A DNA stretch of 64,000 nucleotides from Anaerotignum sp. MB30-C6 (GTDB taxonomy: Bacteria > Bacillota > Clostridia > Lachnospirales > Anaerotignaceae): contig NZ_CP133078.1 in the NCBI RefSeq assembly GCF_030908465.1, positions 2,542,001 through 2,606,000 of the forward strand, in the 5' to 3' direction. The position numbers were made by a program, and so were the translations under genes. Numbering within the stretch: position 1 is the first letter of the stretch; the number at the start of each line of letters is the position of its first letter. The notes beneath the pieces were generated by a model. The model ran no database searches. It was not told where the DNA came from and saw only the letters and a list, made by a program, of their open reading frames with translations. Below are positions 56,396 through 64,000 of the stretch, piece after piece.

Positions 56396-57062
56396 CTCCC
56401 CGCACCTCTATTCGATCCCGTATATCTTGCATCCGTAAATCCATATTACTAATAATTTCTGCACAATCTTTTAATTCTTCAAAAATGGCCTGTGCATCGG
56501 TAACATCCTTTTTGTACTTCAACTTATGCTCAAGGCTAGCCCAAAAATCCATAGCAATGGTGCGAAACTGCACTTCCACTTTCATAGGCTTTTTTTGCTC
56601 TGCTAAAAAAACTGGCACTTCTAAAAGAAGATGCAGGCTTCTATATCCATTATCTTTTGGATTTTTAATATAATCCTTTGCCTCTATCAGTGTTATATCA
56701 TCCTGCTGAACCAACAAAGCAGCAATGGCATAAATATCATCAACAAAGGAACAAATGATACGTATACCAGCAATGTCAAACAAGTTATCTTCCATGCTCT
56801 CAACAGTGATAGGAAAACCTTTACGCTTTAGCTTTTCTACGATGCTTAAAGGTTTTTTTATTCTAGACTTGATGGACTCAAAAGGGTTTCTGTTGTATTT
56901 CAACGCAAACTCTTCATTCAAAACGTTCAGCTTCGTTTCAACTTCCATCAAAGCGCAGCGATACTCCATCATTAATTCCAAAAAAGGTCTTGCTTCTTTC
57001 AAAATTATTTCTGGTTGAACAGACTCCAATCTATCTTCATATTCTAACTCTAATATACTCAT
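56373..57062 (-). CDS. Second small alarmone synthetase (GTP pyrophosphokinase family)
   Basis: 229 residues from ATG 57062 (GAGAGG upstream; a longer frame to 57134 lacks a site). Motifs: RIKKPLSIVEKL, DIAGIRIIC, NPKDNGYRSLH and EVQFRTIAMDFWASLEHKLKYK. Same architecture as the one at 7731-8522 but clearly divergent. It makes (p)ppGpp and has no hydrolase domain. Its 3' end overlaps the cardiolipin synthase start. Confidence 0.9.
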   Translation of the reverse strand: MSILELEYEDRLESVQPEIILKEARPFLELMMEYRCALMEVETKLNVLNEEFALKYNRNPFESIKSRIKKPLSIVEKLKRKGFPITVESMEDNLFDIAGIRIICSFVDDIYAIAALLVQQDDITLIEAKDYIKNPKDNGYRSLHLLLEVPVFLAEQKKPMKVEVQFRTIAMDFWASLEHKLKYKKDVTDAQAIFEELKDCAEIISNMDLRMQDIRDRIEVRGDDTGRNS

Positions 57063-57203
57063 TTCTGCTTTTCCTCTCTTGTAAAATATTTTCAAGTATA
57101 GCATATTTCGTGGAAAATGTCTATTTCTTGACATATTCGTACTCCCTTACGTGGGCTATCGCCCTCGCTATAACTTCCTGCCTCTCTACTGAACATTTTA
57201 AAC

Positions 57204-57241
57204 AAAAAAAGAGTTTCCCTTGGGAACCCAAAGGAAACTCT
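57204..57241 (-). terminator. Terminator of bcd-etfBA operon
   Basis: AGAGTTTCC-TTGGG / CCCAA-GGAAACTCT stem with seven Ts on the minus strand. Confidence 0.85.
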
Positions 57242-57261
57242 GATTAAACAAATTTTTAAAA

Positions 57262-58314
57262 TTAGTTGCTAGCTTTTGCTTCTTTGTATTTTCTGATAGC
57301 ATCAGCCAATCTAGGCAGGATCACTTTCACGTCACCTACGATACCCAAATCGGATACTTCGAAGATAGGTGCTGTGTCGTTTTTGTTGATGGAGATAACT
57401 ACTTCAGAGTTTTCCATACCTGCAACGTGCTGAATCGCACCAGAGATACCGCAAGCCATGTACAATTCAGGACGTACTGTCTTACCTGTCTGACCTACCT
57501 GGCGATCTTTTTCAATCCAGCCAGCGTCAACACATGCTCTGGAAGAACCAATTTCAGCGCCCAATGCATCTGCTACGTCTCTGATCATGTCGAAGCCCTG
57601 AGGACCACCAATACCACGACCACCGGATACGATCATTTTAGCTTCTGTCAAGTCTGCATGTTTCTTGTCAGCCTTAACAACTTCAAGGATCTCAACGTTC
57701 ATATCTGCATCTGTGAAGTCAACGTTAAATTTGATCAATTCGCCTGTTCTTGATTTGTCTTTTTCAATTCTTCTCATAACGCCAGGACGTACTGTCGCCA
57801 TCTGAGGTTTTGTTCTAGGGCACATCAATGTTGCCATGATGTTACCACCGAATGCAGGACGAGTCATAAGAAGTGCTCTTGTAGGATCTTCGCAACCCAT
57901 AGCTGCTTCCTTCGCGAATTCTTCTTCTGTCTTTGCCATTCTCAAACCTGTTGTATCTGCAACCAAACCTGTCTTAACACGGCTAGCTACACGAGGAGCC
58001 ACGTCACGACCGATGGAAGATGCACCAAAGAGCATAATTTCAGGATCATATTCCTTCACAATAGCTGTGATAGCCTTTGTGTAAGGTTCTGTTACATAGT
58101 TTTTCAAGTAAGGGCTGTCAACAAGGATAACCTTGTCAGCACCATAGTGATAAAGTTTATCAACTTCGCCTTCGATTTCATGACCTAACAGGACAGCTAC
58201 TACGTCGTCCTTCAGATCTTCTTTCAGTCTGGTGGATTCGCCGATCAGTTCAAGACCTACGTTCTGAACTTTACCGCTTCTCTGTTCGATTACTACAAAA
58301 ATACCTTTACTCAT
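57262..58314 (-). CDS. etfA: Electron transfer flavoprotein alpha subunit
   Basis: 350 residues. N-terminal domain, then the FAD-binding C-terminal domain with SGGRGIGGPQGFDMI, GQTGKTVRPELYMACGISGAIQHVAGM and INKNDTAPIFEVSDLGIVGD. With EtfB it passes electrons from NADH to acyl-CoA dehydrogenase, or takes part in bifurcation with ferredoxin in clostridial homologues. Last gene of dehydrogenase-etfB-etfA, 70 nt after etfB. Confidence 0.95.
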   Translation of the reverse strand: MSKGIFVVIEQRSGKVQNVGLELIGESTRLKEDLKDDVVAVLLGHEIEGEVDKLYHYGADKVILVDSPYLKNYVTEPYTKAITAIVKEYDPEIMLFGASSIGRDVAPRVASRVKTGLVADTTGLRMAKTEEEFAKEAAMGCEDPTRALLMTRPAFGGNIMATLMCPRTKPQMATVRPGVMRRIEKDKSRTGELIKFNVDFTDADMNVEILEVVKADKKHADLTEAKMIVSGGRGIGGPQGFDMIRDVADALGAEIGSSRACVDAGWIEKDRQVGQTGKTVRPELYMACGISGAIQHVAGMENSEVVISINKNDTAPIFEVSDLGIVGDVKVILPRLADAIRKYKEAKASN

Positions 58315-58384
58315 TGTAGGGTTTCCTCCTTATATTCCAAATTTAGTATATAGTTCTTTCTGCTCGATTAAAGTTGTCACCAAA

Positions 58385-59176
58385 TTAGATGATGAACTTA
58401 GCTTCCAACTTGTCGATAATAGCCTGAACTGCCTCTTCTGCAGACACATCTTTCAGGATTGTACCAGCGCCCTTAACTTCCTTAGTGAAGGACTGATATA
58501 CGTTTGTAGGGGAACCCTTTAAGCCGATCATGTCAAGTTCAAGATCATCTTTCAAATCTTCAAAACCTAATGTTTTGATTTCTTTTTCGTAAGCTTCAAC
58601 GATACCTCTTACGGACATGTATCTAGGATCAGCCAATTCAGCGATAGCTGTCAACAGGCAAGGTGTTTTGATTTTGATGATGTGGTAACCATCTTCGTAC
58701 TGTCTCTGAACAACCACGTACTCTTCAGTAGCTTCTTTTACTTCTTCAACATAAGAAACCTGAGGAACCTGCAATTTTTCAGCAATCTGAGGACCAACCT
58801 GAGCTGTGTCACCATCGATAGCCTGACGACCTGTGATGATTACGTCATAGCCAATTTTCTTCAAAGCTGCAGCCAAGATACCGGATGTAGCATATGTATC
58901 GGAACCACCGAATTCTCTAGCGGAAACTAAGTAAGCTTCATCGCAACCCATAGCCAAAGCTTCTCTCAAAGCAACTTCTGCCTGAGGAGGTCCCATGGAT
59001 ACAACTGTTACTGTGCCACCTAATTCTTCTTTTAACTGAAGAGCAGCTTCAATACCTGTTTTGTCGTCATGGTTAATGATAGAAGGTACGCCGTCACGAA
59101 TCAGGGTGCCTGTCTTAGGATCAATTTTAACTTCAACTGTGTCTGGTACTTGTTTAATACATACAACGATTTTCAT
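58385..59176 (-). CDS. etfB: Electron transfer flavoprotein beta subunit
   Basis: 263 residues, with VCIKQVPDT at the start, VSMGPPQAEVALREALAMGCDEAYLVSA, the flavin-site DGDTAQVGPQIAE and the ADPRYMS region. Partner of EtfA. It lies 65 nt after the dehydrogenase gene; GGAGAA precedes the ATG. Confidence 0.95.
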   Translation of the reverse strand: MKIVVCIKQVPDTVEVKIDPKTGTLIRDGVPSIINHDDKTGIEAALQLKEELGGTVTVVSMGPPQAEVALREALAMGCDEAYLVSAREFGGSDTYATSGILAAALKKIGYDVIITGRQAIDGDTAQVGPQIAEKLQVPQVSYVEEVKEATEEYVVVQRQYEDGYHIIKIKTPCLLTAIAELADPRYMSVRGIVEAYEKEIKTLGFEDLKDDLELDMIGLKGSPTNVYQSFTKEVKGAGTILKDVSAEEAVQAIIDKLEAKFII

Positions 59177-59241
59177 TATAGTTGTTCTCCTTCCAAATTA
59201 TAGTAGTATTTCGCTTCGTGTCTAGATTCAGAAGCTACTTA

Positions 59242-60381
59242 TCAAACTTTCATAGCACCGGAGATAATCATCTTCATTGCTTCAGATGTACCTTCGTAGA
59301 TTTCTGTAATCTTAGCGTCACGCATAGCTCTTTCTACAGGATATTCGCGGCAGTAACCGTAACCACCAAGCAACTGAACGCATACTCTTGTTACTTCGTT
59401 AGCTACTTCAGAGCCAAACAGTTTACACATAGCTGCCAAAGGAGCGTAGTTTTCATGATTGTCTTTTGCTGTTGCTGCTCTCCAAACCATCAATCTAGCA
59501 GCATCAACTTTTGTCTGGCATTCAGCAAGTTTGAACTGTGTGTTCTGGAACTTGTTGATTGTTTTACCAAACTGTTTTCTTTCTTTAACATATTTCATAG
59601 CTTCGTCGATAGCGCCCTGAGCGATACCTACGGACTGAGCACCGATACCGATACGTCCGCCACCTAAAGCTGTCATAGCAATTTTGTAACCAACACCTTC
59701 TTTACCTAACATTCTGCTTGCAGGTACTCTTACGTTTTCGTAAGCAACTTCACAGTTGGAAGCAGCTCTGATACCCATACGTTCGATGTTTTCACCTACA
59801 GTAATACCAGGCATTTCCTTGTCCAAGATAAATGCGGACATACCTTTAGGTCCTTTGGACTTATCTGTCAAAGCGAATACAATGAATGTGTCTGCAAAAC
59901 CAGAGTTTGTTGTAAAGATTTTTGTACCGTTGATGATATAGTCATCGCCGTCTTTAACTGCTGTTGTCTGAACACCAGAAGCATCTGTACCAGCGTTAGG
60001 CTCTGTCAAACCAAAGCAACCAACTTTAGTACCGTCAACCAATGGTCTCAAGAATTCTTGTTTCTGTTCTTCTGTACCAAATTCATTGATACAAGGGCAG
60101 CAAAGGGATGTATGTACGGAAAGAGTTATACCTGTGGAACCATCAATTTTAGATACTTCTTCCATAGCCAATGTGTATGTAAGAACGTCTGCGCCCTGTC
60201 CGCCGTATTCTCTGGAATAAGGAATACCGAACATACCAGCCTTCTGTAACTTAGCAACAAGGCCCATGTCATATTCTTCAGCTTCGTCCATATCCTTAGC
60301 TATGGGTTTGATTTCTGTTTCAGCAAATTTTCTAAACAACTCTTGCTGAAGCAACTGAGTTTTTGTTAATTTGAAATCCAT
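59242..60381 (-). CDS. Acyl-CoA dehydrogenase (butyryl- or acryloyl-CoA type)
   Basis: 379 residues of the FAD-dependent short-chain acyl-CoA dehydrogenase family. Signatures: CFGLTEPNAGTDASG, GTKIFTTNSGFAD, and the catalytic-Glu region ITEIYEGTSEAMKMII. In clostridia such enzymes work as reductases with EtfAB. No crt, hbd or thl is adjacent, so butyryl-CoA synthesis is not indicated by context; acryloyl-CoA reduction to propionyl-CoA is a real alternative. GGAGG precedes the ATG. Confidence 0.93.
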   Translation of the reverse strand: MDFKLTKTQLLQQELFRKFAETEIKPIAKDMDEAEEYDMGLVAKLQKAGMFGIPYSREYGGQGADVLTYTLAMEEVSKIDGSTGITLSVHTSLCCPCINEFGTEEQKQEFLRPLVDGTKVGCFGLTEPNAGTDASGVQTTAVKDGDDYIINGTKIFTTNSGFADTFIVFALTDKSKGPKGMSAFILDKEMPGITVGENIERMGIRAASNCEVAYENVRVPASRMLGKEGVGYKIAMTALGGGRIGIGAQSVGIAQGAIDEAMKYVKERKQFGKTINKFQNTQFKLAECQTKVDAARLMVWRAATAKDNHENYAPLAAMCKLFGSEVANEVTRVCVQLLGGYGYCREYPVERAMRDAKITEIYEGTSEAMKMIISGAMKV

Positions 60382-60398
60382 TTAATATTCCTCCTATT

Positions 60399-60450
60399 TT
60401 TAAAAAATTTTAAAACAATCGGTGCGGGCCACCGACCATTTTATTAATAC
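60399..60450 (-). other. Leader hairpin before the dehydrogenase gene
   Basis: GGTCGGTG-GCCCG-CACCGATT with a T-rich stretch just before the ribosome site, possibly an attenuator. Confidence 0.35.
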
Positions 60451-60543
60451 CTACTACTTCCTTTAACGCTGCCACTAAAACGTTCACCCTTAATTTCAAA
60501 ATTGCTTGCACAATAAGAAAAGTCTAGTTGTACGTCCATCATG

Positions 60544-60573
60544 AATATACCATTTTTGTTTAAAAATTGTCAA
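60544..60573 (-). promoter_or_regulatory. Promoter and GTCAAC palindrome of bcd-etfBA operon
   Basis: TTGACA (60568-60573), 18 nt, TATATT (60544-60549). GTCAAC-tcattt-GTTGAC (60569-60586) overlaps the -35 box and may be an operator. Confidence 0.6.
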
Positions 60574-60589
60574 CTCATTTGTTGACGAA

Positions 60590-61138
60590 TATTACATAAA
60601 AAACGGTTGCGTTTTATGGTAATACCGCCGTATTTTTCGGCCGCATTGTCAAAAAAAACCTACAAAAAAGCTTTATCGGATCTTGTATTTTTATAAGTAC
60701 ATATAACTCATTTAACACCAAATATTCACTGTTTTGCCAACTTTGTATTGTAATATGAATGGAATTTTTTAAACAATGCTAATATTTAGTATGCAAGATA
60801 TATACTTTAAAAAAGTACACATTACCCCCAATGGGTACGTGCAACTCCAGCTTTCTTGTCTTCCTATACTTTACACTATTGTCTTTTCTATGTCAATATA
60901 TTTCGCATAGAAACAAAATTTTCTCAGCTCTCCTTGTCTTACAACATATAGTCAATTCTGCTAAAAATTTGGCCAGCCATATTTAAACCACGTAATCATG
61001 CTGTTAATCCTTCATCTTGCTTTCCCGGCATATTTTAAATCCCTATTTTTTCCATGCTAAAAACTTATCATTTTCATTTTTCTTTCACAATGAACTAAAA
61101 TATTTTTTTCTTTTTCCATGACTTTTTCTTCTCACTAT
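60590..61138. other. AT-rich spacer between tuf and the dehydrogenase operon
   Basis: About 550 nt with no gene, repeat array or known RNA motif that I can see. Confidence 0.4.
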
Positions 61139-61171
61139 AAAAAAAGAAGCACCCTTTTAGGGTACTTCTTC
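61139..61171 (-). terminator. Terminator of tuf
   Basis: AGAAGTACCC/GGGTGCTTCT stem (one G-U), 5-nt loop, seven Ts on the minus strand. Confidence 0.85.
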
Positions 61172-61176
61172 AATTC

Positions 61177-62370
61177 TTATTCTACCACTTCTGTTACGGA
61201 ACCAGCGCCTACTGTTCTACCACCTTCACGGATAGCAAAACGAAGACCCTGAGCCATAGCAACAGGTGTGATCAAATCGATAGACATTTCAACGTTGTCG
61301 CCAGGCATACACATTTCTGTACCATCAGGTAAGGAGATAACGCCTGTAACGTCTGTTGTTCTGAAGTAGAACTGAGGTCTGTAGTTGTTGAAGAAAGGTG
61401 TATGACGGCCACCTTCTTCTTTGCTCAATACGTAAACCTGAGCCTTGAATTTTGAATGAGGTTTGATGGAACCGGGTTTCGCCAATACCTGACCTCTTTC
61501 GATATCAGTTCTCTGAACACCACGAAGAAGAACACCGATGTTATCACCAGCTTCAGCCTGATCCAAAAGTTTACGGAACATTTCAACGCCAGTAACAACA
61601 ACTTTTCTGATTTCATCGGACAAACCAACGATTTCAACTTCGTCCTGTACTTTAACGATACCAGCCTCAACTCTACCAGTTGCTACTGTACCACGACCTG
61701 TAATGGAGAATACGTCTTCGACAGGCATCAAGAAAGGCTTGTCTGTATCACGTTCAGGTTCGGGAATATAAGCTTCGATTTCGTTGAAAAGATCAACAAT
61801 CTTGTCACCCCAAGAACCAGCAGGATCCTGAAGAGCCTGGAATGCGGAACCTCTGATAATAGGTGTATCATCACCAGGGAAGTCATATTCAGAAAGAAGG
61901 TCTCTGATTTCCATTTCAACCAAGTCAAGAAGTTCTTCGTCTTCAACCATGTCGCATTTGTTCATGAATACAACAACGTAAGGAACGCCTACCTGACGAG
62001 AAAGCAAGATGTGCTCTCTTGTCTGAGCCATAGGACCGTCAGTTGCAGCAACAACCAAGATAGCACCGTCCATCTGAGCAGCACCAGTGATCATGTTCTT
62101 TACATAGTCAGCATGTCCTGGGCAGTCAACGTGAGCGTAGTGTCTAACAGGTGTTTCATATTCAACGTGAGATGTGGAGATTGTGATACCACGTTCTCTT
62201 TCTTCGGGAGCCTTATCAATGTTGTCAAAATCTACAGCTGCACCAAACTTGTATCTATCATGCAGAGTCTTTGTGATAGCTGCTGTAAGAGTAGTTTTAC
62301 CATGGTCAACGTGACCGATAGTACCAATATTCATATGAGGTTTGGTTCTTTCAAATTTTTGCTTTGCCAT
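61177..62370 (-). CDS. tuf: Elongation factor Tu
   Basis: 397 residues. GTP-binding motifs [16 protein letters not shown] and NKCD; effector RGITI; domains 2 and 3 complete, ending [10 protein letters not shown]. Delivers aminoacyl-tRNA to the ribosome. AGGAGG precedes the ATG. It lies 184 nt downstream of fusA, the usual str-operon order; a GTACATT/AATGTAC hairpin (62416-62435) sits in the gap. Confidence 0.98.
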   Translation of the reverse strand: MAKQKFERTKPHMNIGTIGHVDHGKTTLTAAITKTLHDRYKFGAAVDFDNIDKAPEERERGITISTSHVEYETPVRHYAHVDCPGHADYVKNMITGAAQMDGAILVVAATDGPMAQTREHILLSRQVGVPYVVVFMNKCDMVEDEELLDLVEMEIRDLLSEYDFPGDDTPIIRGSAFQALQDPAGSWGDKIVDLFNEIEAYIPEPERDTDKPFLMPVEDVFSITGRGTVATGRVEAGIVKVQDEVEIVGLSDEIRKVVVTGVEMFRKLLDQAEAGDNIGVLLRGVQRTDIERGQVLAKPGSIKPHSKFKAQVYVLSKEEGGRHTPFFNNYRPQFYFRTTDVTGVISLPDGTEMCMPGDNVEMSIDLITPVAMAQGLRFAIREGGRTVGAGSVTEVVE

Positions 62371-62554
62371 TTTAAATTATCCTCCTTTAGGTTTGTTGGA
62401 AATCTATTGTATTTAGTACATTTAGGAGAATGTACCTATCGATTTCAATTATATTAGACTTCATGTCTTTTTGCAATACCAAATATCCATTCCATGGGTA
62501 TTTTGGCATATTTTCCGAACCATATAAATGTCTTTATTTAGCTCAAAATGGTTC

Positions 62555-64000
62555 TTACTTCTTACCTTCCAAAACCTTATCCTGAACGGATTTCGGGCAG
62601 GGTTCATAGTGGTCTACTTCCATTACGTAAGTACCACGACCCTGTGTTTTGGAACGAAGATCTGTAGCGTAACCAAACATTTCTGCCAAAGGCACAAAGG
62701 AGTGAACAACCTGTACACCACTTCTCGCTTCCATACCTTCAATACGGCCACGACGAGAGTTGATGTCACCAATAACGTCACCCATGTATTCCTCAGGAAC
62801 AGATACTGTAACCTTCATGATAGGCTCCAGAAGTACCGCATCACCTTTTCTCATCGCTTCCTTGAAAGCCATGGAACCAGCAATCTGGTAAGCTGTTTCG
62901 GAGGAGTCAACATCATGGTAAGAACCATCGTAAACTTCTGCCTTTACACCAAGTACTGGATATCCACCCAAAATACCTGTTTGCATTGCCTGCTGAATAC
63001 CTTTATCAATAGCTGGGATATATTCTTTAGGAATAGAACCACCAACAGTGCTATTTACGAATTCATAGTTGCTTTCTGCATCTGTACCGATAGGGAAGAA
63101 ACGAACCTTACAGTGACCATACTGACCACGACCACCGGACTGACGTACGAATTTACCTTCAACGTCAACAGCTTTGCGGAATGTTTCTTTGTAAGATACC
63201 TGAGGCGCACCAACGTTAGCTTCTACTTTGAATTCTCTAAGCAGACGGTCAACGATGATTTCCAAATGCAACTCACCCATACCAGCAATAATTGTCTGTC
63301 CTGTATCAGCGTTTGAGTATGTCTTGAATGTAGGATCTTCTTCAGCCAATTTAGCCAATGCCATACCCATTTTATCTCTACCTGCTTTTGTTTTAGGTTC
63401 AATCGCAACTTCGATAACGGGTTCAGGGAATACCATGGATTCCAAGATAACTTCATTCGCTTCATCACAAATCGTATCACCAGTTGTTGTCAGCTTGAAA
63501 CCAACAGCTGCCGCAATGTCACCGGAATAAACTCTATCAATTTCTTCTCTATGATTTGCATGCATCTGAAGGATACGACCAACACGTTCTTTTTTGCCCT
63601 TTGTAGAGTTGTAAACATAAGTGCCGGCATCCATTGTACCAGAGTACACACGGAAGAAGGCCAATTTACCTACGAAGGGGTCATTCATAATCTTAAATGC
63701 TAAAGCAGAGAAAGGTTCTTCATCAGAAGAATGTCTTTCAACTTCTTCGCCTGTGTCAGGGTCAACACCCTTAATTGCAGGGATGTCAAGTGGAGCAGGC
63801 ATATATTCGATTACAGCATCCAGTAATCTCTGAACACCTTTGTTTCTGTATGCAGTACCACAGAAAACAGGAATCAAATCACAGTTGATACAAGCCTTAC
63901 GCATTGCAGTTTTAAGCTGTTCTACAGAGGGTTCTTCACCTTCCAAGTACATCATCATCAGCTCTTCGTCTGTTTCTGCAACTGTTTCAACTAAAGTTTG
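62555..64000 (-). CDS. fusA: Elongation factor G (5' part outside the window)
   Basis: 481 C-terminal residues of about 695; the frame is open to the right edge, beginning [21 protein letters not shown], which corresponds to about residue 215. Domains II to V are present: [44 protein letters not shown] and [12 protein letters not shown]. Catalyses ribosomal translocation. Upstream of tuf. Confidence 0.97.
   Translation of the reverse strand, partial: QTLVETVAETDEELMMMYLEGEEPSVEQLKTAMRKACINCDLIPVFCGTAYRNKGVQRLLDAVIEYMPAPLDIPAIKGVDPDTGEEVERHSSDEEPFSALAFKIMNDPFVGKLAFFRVYSGTMDAGTYVYNSTKGKKERVGRILQMHANHREEIDRVYSGDIAAAVGFKLTTTGDTICDEANEVILESMVFPEPVIEVAIEPKTKAGRDKMGMALAKLAEEDPTFKTYSNADTGQTIIAGMGELHLEIIVDRLLREFKVEANVGAPQVSYKETFRKAVDVEGKFVRQSGGRGQYGHCKVRFFPIGTDAESNYEFVNSTVGGSIPKEYIPAIDKGIQQAMQTGILGGYPVLGVKAEVYDGSYHDVDSSETAYQIAGSMAFKEAMRKGDAVLLEPIMKVTVSVPEEYMGDVIGDINSRRGRIEGMEARSGVQVVHSFVPLAEMFGYATDLRSKTQGRGTYVMEVDHYEPCPKSVQDKVLEGKK

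Noticed and set aside
61456..62457. Long plus-strand open frame of 333 codons opposite EF-Tu
   Set aside because: Antisense shadow of a highly biased gene; rich in Ser, Phe, Cys and Asn, with no ribosome site or known motif.
62528..63316. Plus-strand open frame of 262 codons opposite EF-G
   Set aside because: Antisense shadow with the same composition bias.

Overview
The window looks like chromosome of a low-GC anaerobic Gram-positive bacterium of the class Clostridia, probably Lachnospirales (old Clostridium cluster XIV). The evidence is AT-rich intergenic DNA, strong AGGAGG-type ribosome binding sites, sigma-A type promoters, a 16S rRNA with an intact anti-Shine-Dalgarno end, VanW/G5 and LysM envelope proteins, DUF2325/DUF3793/flavodoxin and Etf-linked acyl-CoA dehydrogenase genes. 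An alanine or amino-acid fermenter of the Anaerotignum type would fit (two Na+/alanine symporters, and an acyl-CoA dehydrogenase-EtfBA cluster without butyrate-pathway partners), but this is inference. Most genes lie on the minus strand.

Layout. 1-9.2 kb: transketolase (cut by the left edge) with transaldolase, threonine synthase, an RsmF-type RNA methyltransferase, a convergent flavin reductase pair, then metallophosphoesterase, a small alarmone synthetase and an acetyltransferase. 9.2-10.7 kb: plus-strand DUF2325-DUF3793-flavodoxin operon behind a palindromic operator. 10.7-11.2 kb: decayed IS200-type element that keeps its ribosome-site-masking hairpin. 11.26-11.52 kb: tRNA-Leu-Phe-Gly operon. 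11.7-14.9 kb: PadR regulator with two membrane proteins, and a secreted PepSY protein. 15-17 kb: a 16S rRNA transcription unit followed only by tRNA-Tyr, with no 23S or 5S. 17-23.4 kb: sirtuin, CNNM/CorC protein, aminotransferase, AIR-synthase-like protein, VanW protein. 23.7-34.1 kb: a five-gene operon joining an ABC-2 transporter to an envelope protein, a coiled-coil membrane protein and two von Willebrand A proteins. 34.4-38 kb: UvrD-like helicase, a divergent glycosyltransferase and tRNA-Arg. 38-43.2 kb: two near-identical AGCS symporters, each with the same terminator, flanking a broken AraC regulator. 43.8-48 kb: an EEP-family phosphodiesterase, DUF134-Mrp-NifX cluster and an APC permease. 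48-54.5 kb: two small membrane proteins, RNase R, SecG, a LysM protein with a degenerate JAMM/MPN domain, and a DUF11 protein. 54.8-57.1 kb: a second alarmone synthetase overlapping a cardiolipin synthase. 57.2-60.4 kb: acyl-CoA dehydrogenase-EtfB-EtfA. 61-64 kb: EF-Tu and the C-terminal part of EF-G.

Most notable are the VWA/ABC operon with no MoxR ATPase in the window, the membrane-anchored inactive-looking MPN domain joined to LysM, the stand-alone 16S-tRNA-Tyr unit, a 44-nt near-perfect palindrome wrapped around the PadR promoter, and two small alarmone synthetases in separate operons. Promoters and terminators were read by eye. Start sites were moved downstream wherever a ribosome site clearly marked an internal start.
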